This document shows positions 26,660-33,172 of a stretch of DNA of 33,172 nt, piece after piece. The stretch lies in the NCBI GenBank assembly GCA_021323455.1, contig JAJONN010000036.1:1-33172 (forward strand). Reading direction: 5' to 3'. Source of the stretch: Alphaproteobacteria bacterium (GTDB taxonomy: Bacteria > Pseudomonadota > Alphaproteobacteria > Paracaedibacterales > VGCI01). Below the pieces are notes generated by a model, which saw only the letters and a program-made list of their open reading frames with translations, did no database searches and had not been told where the DNA came from. Positions within the stretch are counted from its first letter, which is position 1. The number at the start of each line of letters is the position of its first letter. Made by a program: the position numbers and the translations under genes.

Positions 26660-27598
26660 TTAATGGCTTAAAAACCGCTCGGCTTCTATAGCGGCCATGC
26701 ATCCCTGGCCGGCAGCGGTTACGGCTTGACGGAAGACTTTTTCCTGAACATCGCCCGCCGCAAAGATACCGGGGATGTCGGTTGCCGTACTGTTGGGCTT
26801 GACAAGCAAATATCCTTCATCATCCGTGGCAAGTTGATCTTTGAAGACTTCACTCATGGGGGTATGGCCGATAGCGATAAAGAGGCCCTCCGTCAGAATT
26901 TCTGAAAGAGCATGGGTGTTTGTGTCCCGTAAGCGCAAGCCTGTTACGGCGCGAGGAGATTCTACGCCTAAAATTTCTTCAACAGTAGCGTTCCAGATCA
27001 CGGAGATTTTGGGATTACGGAAGAGACGGTCTTGAGCAATTTTTTCCGCTCTTAAAGTATCACGCCGATGGATCAAGGTGACATGTTCCGCATGGTTGGT
27101 TAAGAAAATGGCTTCTTCAACAGCCGTATTGCCCCCACCTACAATGGCAACCCGCTTGTTACGGAAGAAAAATCCGTCGCACGTTGCGCAAGCGGAGACA
27201 CCAAAGCCACGATATTTGTCTTCCGAAGGAATGCCAAGCCATTTTGCTTGGGCCCCGGTTGCAATAATAACGGTTTCTGCCACATAGCGAGTTCCGCTGT
27301 CCCCCCAGCATTGGAAAGGGCGGGCGCTAAAATCAACTTTGGTGATCATATCTCCAACCATTTCTGTACCCACATGCTCGGCTTGGGCGCGCATTTGTTC
27401 CATAAGCCACGGCCCTTGAATGGTTTGAGCGAATCCAGGGTAGTTTTCAACATCCGTGGTAATCATCAGTTGCCCGCCTGGCTGTATGCCCACAGCTTGC
27501 AAGGGTTTCAGGTTTGCCCGTGCCGCGTAGATGGCCGCTGTATATCCTGCAGGTCCTGCGCCGATGATCAAGACTTTTGTTTCCCTTGTCACATTCAT
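26660..27598 (-). CDS. trxB: Thioredoxin reductase (start refined to MNVTRETKV at 27598)
   Basis: LIIGAGPAGYTAAIYAARANLKPL, SACATCDGFFFRNKRVAIVGGGNTAVEEAIFL, GIFAAGDVQEKVFRQAVTAAGQGCMAA; upstream RBS AGGAAAGAG supports 27598 rather than 27652. Confidence 0.96.
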   Translation of the reverse strand: MNVTRETKVLIIGAGPAGYTAAIYAARANLKPLQAVGIQPGGQLMITTDVENYPGFAQTIQGPWLMEQMRAQAEHVGTEMVGDMITKVDFSARPFQCWGDSGTRYVAETVIIATGAQAKWLGIPSEDKYRGFGVSACATCDGFFFRNKRVAIVGGGNTAVEEAIFLTNHAEHVTLIHRRDTLRAEKIAQDRLFRNPKISVIWNATVEEILGVESPRAVTGLRLRDTNTHALSEILTEGLFIAIGHTPMSEVFKDQLATDDEGYLLVKPNSTATDIPGIFAAGDVQEKVFRQAVTAAGQGCMAAIEAERFLSH

Positions 27599-27775
27599 TG
27601 TCTCTTTCCTTTTGCCGTTTTCTTTTGGGGTTTTTCCCTTTGGTTGTTTCAAGGATTATTTCAAGGACCCTTGAATGATATCCTTCACAATCTCTCACTT
27701 GGGTATATTTTTCAACCAGGAAAGCGAAAAGAAGTAGAAATAAGCGGAGAAACCTGATATTAAATTAAAATTGGC

Positions 27776-27851
27776 GCCGGCTTAGCTCAGCTGGTAGAGC
27801 AACTGATTTGTAATCAGTAGGCCGCGGGTTCGACTCCTGCAGCCGGCACCA
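27776..27851 (+). tRNA. tRNA-Thr (anticodon TGT), CCA encoded
   Basis: GCCGGCTTAGCTCAGCTGGTAGAGCAACTGATTTGTAATCAGTAGGCCGCGGGTTCGACTCCTGCAGCCGGCACCA: cloverleaf, anticodon TGT. Confidence 0.97.
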
Positions 27852-28110
27852 CAGAAACCAAGGAGTGACTATAAGCCAAATTTTTTCGGGTATACTTTAG
27901 GGATTTTTCCCTATCTCTCTTCTGCTCAGGCCCGTTTCCTCTTTTCCTCAAAAGACATAAAATTATAATCATAACTCTTAAAAAGAGGCACTTGCAAGGT
28001 TAATTTATCGGTTAATTTCTTGTAACTGTTTTCCTTTTCTTGTGGCTTAATAGAAATGTATTTAAGCGCGAGTAAAGGTCAACAATCTTAACCAATTAAA
28101 GGAGAGAACC

Positions 28111-28377
28111 ATGGCTCAATTAAATTCAAAACTATTACTGGGTTTCTTGATCGGAGGGCTCTGCGTGGCAAAAATTTTGGCAGCACAATCAATAAAAGAA
28201 CAAAATGACAACGCTGCAGCTCCCAACCAATCTGCACAGCCTGTCCAGGACGCTCCAGTTGAGCCTTACGGCTTAGAAGGTGGGAAGTTTGTTGATAAAC
28301 CCGCTGAGGTGGCTGATAAGGTTGGGAAAGAAGTTGAAAAAGGCATTAAAAAGCTTTTCGGAAAAAATGACAAATAA
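28111..28377 (+). CDS. Small secreted hypothetical protein with cationic C-terminal tail
   Basis: 88 aa; RBS AAAGGAGAG, hydrophobic N-terminus LLLGFLIGGLCVAKILAAQ, then ...GLEGGKFVDKPAEVADKVGKEVEKGIKKLFGKNDK. Confidence 0.7.
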   Translation: MAQLNSKLLLGFLIGGLCVAKILAAQSIKEQNDNAAAPNQSAQPVQDAPVEPYGLEGGKFVDKPAEVADKVGKEVEKGIKKLFGKNDK

Positions 28378-28635
28378 ATAAACAGCAACATATCCAAGAG
28401 CGGTCCACGAAGGTTAGTGACAGGGGATATGAAGAGGCAGCTCGGTCATCGTAAGTGGTGGTTTCATGTCCACTACGCAAAGGATATTTAAAGAGGTATG
28501 CCTTGTTGGGTATTTAGGAGAAGCGTTGATTGTGTGCCCTCATTGGTGTCCGCTTGTGGTAGATGTGGAAGCCAAACTGTTGGAAGAATTACCCTGCCAC
28601 GAGTCGTAAAAATATCTTAATGCCAAAAAGGTAAG

Positions 28636-28651
28636 AAACAGTTAACTGTTT
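28636..28651. other. 16-bp perfect palindrome AAACAGTTAACTGTTT followed by T-run (possible weak terminator or protein-binding site)
   Basis: Direct reading of the intergenic sequence upstream of the convergent giant gene's stop codon. Confidence 0.4.
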
Positions 28652-28718
28652 TTTAGCCTCTTCAATCTTCTCCAAGGTTCTGCTTTGCGTTAGGCGCGTT
28701 TTTTCCGTCCTTCCATAT

Positions 28719-31700
28719 TTAATGATGAGTAATAATAAGGTGGGCGCTGAGGGGGTCATTTATGGTAAAGGCTGTATCATGCAGCGTTAAGGAGCCATAA
28801 GTATTGACCTGGTTGCTCACGGTCGATTCAAACGTTAAGATGGTATTTGTAACCCCGCCCGTGGTGGTGGTTGAAACGGCGATACCGCCTGTTGCTGTTG
28901 CGGCGCTGTTTTGCAATAACTGGAAATTCTGGGCGCTGCTGTTGGAGTCGCTCAATCCCAAGTTTGTAAACAAGTCGCTGCTCATGTGAAGGACGAGGTT
29001 GCCACTCATATCGATGATGGAAGACCCTGAGGCAGATACATGGGCAATGTCAACGTGTTGCGCAAGATCATCAATACTGTCGCCTTGCAGGGTCACGTTA
29101 TAGGTTGGGGTATTGTCGTAAGATTCGATGCGCATCGTCCCGTTCGCCGTTATGGCAAGGTCAGACCCGAACGCTGACAGGGAAGTTGCCTGCACACCCG
29201 TGAGCGTGATGGAACCATAGCTGGCGCCATTCGTGCCGTTAAACCCAATCACCGTGTCAGTGCCGTTAGCGGCGACGCCCACCGTCCCGTTATGGGCTGC
29301 GAGATAAGCATCCACCATGGAAGGTGTAATCGTGGTGGCTCCCCCGTTGGCGTTAGAGATATCGTCATACAAGGCTTTCGACAATTGGAGATTTAAGAGG
29401 TTGGAAGCGCCGGACGCCCCAAAATTGTTGATCACCGTATGGCCTTCACCAACGATGCTGCCATCTGTTGCGGAAAAGAGGTTAATGTTGAATATATTAC
29501 TCCCGCTCGAACTGGCATTCATAACACCATTGCCCAACAGGATCGTATTACCATACACGTTTGCCGCATTCCCCGCTCCTGGCAGATCGGATAGTAGGAC
29601 AAAGCCGTTACCTGTAGAAACATTCACATCATACTTGTCAAAATTCGTATGGGTTAAATCATCGACATCTCCGTAGAAAGCGGTAATGCCGCCTGTAGCA
29701 GTTGACACGCTATTCCTGAATACAATGCTGTTGAACGCTATCGAGCTGGTACCCGGTTGAGAGACGTTGTTTAAGGCTTGCTCATTATTTTCAATAACGA
29801 TTGTTGCAATACCCGTATAAAGGGAGGTGTCCACATTCCCACCCACCAGGGTGTTGGCCCCAAAATTGAAAGTATTGAATTGTATCGCGCTGTTGCCTTC
29901 ATAGACCGAAAGTCCCGGCGTACCGGAGAGGGCTGTAATAAAATCAGAGGATTGGATCAGGTTTCCATTGGAACTGGCGGGGCTATTGATGGTGAGCGAG
30001 AGGGTTTGCGCATTTCCATAAAGGTCAAGGTCCCCAGAACCGCCAGAATTGCCTGTCAAGGTGTTTCCGGCCAAGCTGCGGATGACATCATTATTGGCTA
30101 TAGACACCGTTTGCGTCTTGCCAGAGGTCCCTGATGCATAAAATCCGTCTGTTGCTGTAAGAGATATATGTTGGGCAATGCCAAAGGCGTCCCCGCTGGA
30201 AAAAATGGTGTTCCCCATAGTTCTTACGGTGTTTGCTACAACTCTTTCTATATCGAATATTTCTACACCGAATATCAGTAAGCTGTCACCATAAACATTA
30301 ACGCCCCCCGTCGCATTCAAAGATATATTTTGGGCGTCGCCATACGTAGAAGAGGCAGCGTTTGAAAAAATCCATGTTTCTGAAAAAGTAACATTATTAC
30401 CCGCCACATCTATAAAACCAGCTGCCACAGATGTCGTGCCCTGGGCGCTAAAAGTAAGGTTTTCTATGTCTCCCGTGACCGTTCCTGTTCCCGTTGTTGC
30501 ATTGTTATAAATCACCTTATCACCATAAGAGAAGTTCCCAGTCCCAATGTTGTGGTTATGGGTGGCAACCCGGCTTAAATCCGCTCCCCCTCCTATAATC
30601 TCGTTACCATGGCCAATAAAGATGCCAGCGGCGGTTGATCCTGTTATTGTTCCTGTGGCCTGGTCCGTAATAGGCGCATCCAACGCAATAACATGAATGG
30701 GGGTGGTAAGGTTTGCCGTGGCGGAAGTATAAGGGTCATTGGCGGTTACGGAATTGACCATGGCATCAATAATGCCTGTATTGGTTCCATAGTTTATTGT
30801 TCCTGTAGAATCTTGTGTGATACCCGTTCCATCAAGAGAAAAAGACAGGCTGGTAGGGCCATCATAATTAAAGTATTGGGCAAGCGTGGTGTAGGTGCCT
30901 GCCACGCCGGGAATAATAATGTTGACAGTCGGTTGGAGATTGGTGGCAACAGCCGTTAGGGGGTCAGCAATGCTAACCGTGATACTGGCCTCAAGGGTAT
31001 TTCTCAAGTCCTGGAAATTTGGGTAGGCATCTGTTCCAAACCCCTCAAGGACAATGCTGCCGCCACCAGGAAAGATGAGGACGGCTAAGGAGGGTAGTTG
31101 GGTAATACCCAAGCGGGCCAAGAACCCTGCCGACGTTAAGACGCTGCCCCCTGCTAATTGGTTGTAAAGGGGATAAGCCAGCTTAAAGTTCAGGCGGTCT
31201 GAGGCTTCAAAGTCCTGAATGGTGTCGAATCCTTGCATGACGGCTTGCGGTGTAGAGTCGTTGGTCCCCACAATGGTAAAGTTGTAAGTGTCTGCTCCGC
31301 CACCGCCTTTATACGTATTGTTGCCCCAAGTGATTTGGTTACCATTTGTATCTTGTATCGTGTTGCCAGAAACCGTCACGCCATTATAAAAACCTCCCGA
31401 TCCGTAACTTGTTGGATTGTTACTATTGCCAAACTCCTGAAGGTGGCCGAAGAAGGAATCTGGACCGGTGCCTCCGTAGATGGTCGTATTCCCAAATCTG
31501 AAAATATTACCGCTGGGAGCGGCGGCCCCACCGATTAAGGTCATCTGGAGAGCCTCAAAATTTCCATAAAGATTGCCTGACGCTTCGATAAAGTTGCCAG
31601 CCATGTTGATTATTTCGTTGCTGGTGTTGAGGATGCCATCAAATGTCCCGTCATTAGTCATCATAATTGTCTGGCCGTTGCCATAAACGGTGTCAGGTTG

Positions 31701-33172
31701 TCCACTGCCATCATAGATGAGCTTGGAAGCATAATTAAGCACCCCTACGCCTAGGCTACGGGCGGGATTAGAGGTAGATGTAAAATTGAGTTGTGTAGTG
31801 CCGCCTGTAATGGTGGCGTTGCCGTGGCCAATAAAGACAAAAGACCTAAGCCCATAAATATCGCCGCTAACGCCGGCCCCTTGCTGATCGCCGGGATTGT
31901 CAATGAGAAGCCCGTTGAGACCAAGGATGCGCACCGGGTTTGCAGCGCTGGTGTTGCTGAGGACATTCGTTGTATAGGCGTCACGCGCGATCACGGTATT
32001 AAGGGTGGTATTGATGATCCCGGTGTTGCTTCCGAAAGACACCGTTCCATTCTGGTTTAAGTTAAGATTGCCTATTAGATTCCCACCACTCAATACGGTG
32101 CCCAAAACATGGTTTGTATTGAAGACCGTATTAAAAGTATCCAGGTTGGTGGTATTGCCAAAGACAAGGATAGGAGATACAGGGGAGGTAATCGCTGTAA
32201 TGGGGTCGGCCAGGCTGACCGTAACGCTGTCTCTAAGGGCATTTGTTAAATCCTGTAGCACCGGATAAGCATTTGTGCCCCATCCTTTTAGGATAATGCT
32301 GCCCCCGCCAGGAAAGCCCAGTTCTGCTGTGGTGGCTGTTTGAGTAATGGACAGGCTGGCCAAAAACGCTGCTGGATCCAGGGGGAGGCCCCCTGCCAAT
32401 TGGTTATAGAGTGAGTAAACAAGCTTAAAATTCAGGTGGTCTGATACGCCGAAGTTCTCGATGGCGTCAAAACCTTGCATGGTAGACTTGCCAAACATAT
32501 CTGGCACAATGGTAAAATGATACGTGTTGGCACCGGTTCCTCCGATATAGGTATCATTGCCCCAGGTAATAACATTGTTATTGCCAGACTTAATGGAGAG
32601 TACTGTCTCTTGGGTGGTTGGGCTTGGGCTAGACATTACGGTAACGCCGCTATAAAATCCCATGGTTCCGTAACTTCCAGGAGCATTGCTGTTGCCAAAA
32701 ATGTCGGCGTCGCCATAAAAATCATTTGGTCCGACGCCTCCCATCAGCACGTCACCCCCAAAGGTGAGTATATTGCCCGTAACCTCGTTAACGCCTGCGC
32801 CTGGCCCCGTCCCTGTGCTTGTGCCTGTCATGGTGAGGGTGGCAATGTTGCCGTAAATCGTCCCCGTCGTATTGATAATGTTTTTGGAAAAGGTCAGGGT
32901 TTGGCCAGAAGTTCCGGCACCGCCCAAAGTCCCGTCATTAAAAAAGCTGACGTTCTGTACATCCCCATAAACCGTATGGCTGGCAACGCCGGGGATATAG
33001 CTTGTGTCATGAATGAGGTTGGAACCATAAACCAGGCCCAGGGAAGGCGTGGCTGCAACATAATTAAGATCTGGGGTGCCGCCAATAATTGTATTGCCAG
33101 GGGTATTTGTTGAAAAGGCTTTCGCTTTGCTAACATCCGCTTGGTTGAAACCTCCGATAACAAGGAGGTCGG
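28719..33172 (-). CDS. Giant repeat-rich secreted/adhesin-like protein with RTX-like motifs (partial, N-terminus beyond window end)
   Basis: The frame is open from stop at 28719 to the window edge; the track ORF starts at an internal TTG (32927), but upstream reading gives ...DLLVIGGFNQADVSKAKAFSTNTPGNTIIGGTPDLNY...VYGDVQNVSFFNDGTLGGAGTSG. Contains GGTGANTYHFTI, GGGGADTYNFTI and D.I.DF..SD.LNFKL motifs, and YG[DN] repeats. Confidence 0.85.
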   Translation of the reverse strand, partial: DLLVIGGFNQADVSKAKAFSTNTPGNTIIGGTPDLNYVAATPSLGLVYGSNLIHDTSYIPGVASHTVYGDVQNVSFFNDGTLGGAGTSGQTLTFSKNIINTTGTIYGNIATLTMTGTSTGTGPGAGVNEVTGNILTFGGDVLMGGVGPNDFYGDADIFGNSNAPGSYGTMGFYSGVTVMSSPSPTTQETVLSIKSGNNNVITWGNDTYIGGTGANTYHFTIVPDMFGKSTMQGFDAIENFGVSDHLNFKLVYSLYNQLAGGLPLDPAAFLASLSITQTATTAELGFPGGGSIILKGWGTNAYPVLQDLTNALRDSVTVSLADPITAITSPVSPILVFGNTTNLDTFNTVFNTNHVLGTVLSGGNLIGNLNLNQNGTVSFGSNTGIINTTLNTVIARDAYTTNVLSNTSAANPVRILGLNGLLIDNPGDQQGAGVSGDIYGLRSFVFIGHGNATITGGTTQLNFTSTSNPARSLGVGVLNYASKLIYDGSGQPDTVYGNGQTIMMTNDGTFDGILNTSNEIINMAGNFIEASGNLYGNFEALQMTLIGGAAAPSGNIFRFGNTTIYGGTGPDSFFGHLQEFGNSNNPTSYGSGGFYNGVTVSGNTIQDTNGNQITWGNNTYKGGGGADTYNFTIVGTNDSTPQAVMQGFDTIQDFEASDRLNFKLAYPLYNQLAGGSVLTSAGFLARLGITQLPSLAVLIFPGGGSIVLEGFGTDAYPNFQDLRNTLEASITVSIADPLTAVATNLQPTVNIIIPGVAGTYTTLAQYFNYDGPTSLSFSLDGTGITQDSTGTINYGTNTGIIDAMVNSVTANDPYTSATANLTTPIHVIALDAPITDQATGTITGSTAAGIFIGHGNEIIGGGADLSRVATHNHNIGTGNFSYGDKVIYNNATTGTGTVTGDIENLTFSAQGTTSVAAGFIDVAGNNVTFSETWIFSNAASSTYGDAQNISLNATGGVNVYGDSLLIFGVEIFDIERVVANTVRTMGNTIFSSGDAFGIAQHISLTATDGFYASGTSGKTQTVSIANNDVIRSLAGNTLTGNSGGSGDLDLYGNAQTLSLTINSPASSNGNLIQSSDFITALSGTPGLSVYEGNSAIQFNTFNFGANTLVGGNVDTSLYTGIATIVIENNEQALNNVSQPGTSSIAFNSIVFRNSVSTATGGITAFYGDVDDLTHTNFDKYDVNVSTGNGFVLLSDLPGAGNAANVYGNTILLGNGVMNASSSGSNIFNINLFSATDGSIVGEGHTVINNFGASGASNLLNLQLSKALYDDISNANGGATTITPSMVDAYLAAHNGTVGVAANGTDTVIGFNGTNGASYGSITLTGVQATSLSAFGSDLAITANGTMRIESYDNTPTYNVTLQGDSIDDLAQHVDIAHVSASGSSIIDMSGNLVLHMSSDLFTNLGLSDSNSSAQNFQLLQNSAATATGGIAVSTTTTGGVTNTILTFESTVSNQVNTYGSLTLHDTAFTINDPLSAHLIITHH

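Noticed and set aside
29778-33113. Several + strand ORFs antisense to the giant repeat protein (for example 29778..30134, 30693..30959, 31233..31538, 32475..33113)
   Set aside because: They mirror the periodic composition of the sense gene, have no RBS or recognisable domain, and the sense frame is clearly coding.
1-33172. CRISPR arrays, rRNA, IS elements or prophage
   Set aside because: No regularly spaced identical repeats, rRNA-like stretches, transposase/integrase ORFs or phage structural genes were seen.

Overview
The window looks like chromosomal DNA from an alphaproteobacterium, possibly an endosymbiont-type (Holosporales/Rickettsiales-like) lineage. That placement is inferred from gene content and style and was not checked. 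Most of it is housekeeping: glyS(partial)-glyQ, ccmA-ccmB, parE (split by a frameshift), rpmI-rplT, dapF, a Bcp-type peroxiredoxin, a dicarboxylate symporter, mlaE-mlaF-like genes, trxB, and tRNA-Arg(CCG) and tRNA-Thr(TGT). Accessory content includes: a lone HigA-type antitoxin; an SLT-type lytic transglycosylase; an ArnT-like GT39; an alpha/beta hydrolase-fold protein that appears to have lost its nucleophile and catalytic His; a cellulose-synthase-like GT2 with a PilZ domain and no bcsB/C/Z nearby; and an NHLM-type (HlyD + C39-ABC + ABC) peptide-export cassette with no recognisable precursor or maturation enzyme. In that cassette the HlyD subunit appears frameshifted, the C39-ABC has an unusual N-terminal extension, and the second ABC has a degenerate signature motif. 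Also present are tandem DUF4167-like paralogs and the 3' part of a very large secreted repeat protein with RTX-like motifs and roughly 412-aa duplicated modules. The most interesting regions are the NHLM-like cassette (14.0-19.9 kb), the giant repeat protein (28.7 kb to window end) and the pseudo-hydrolase (10.2-11.0 kb). All calls come from reading the sequence; no database search was run.
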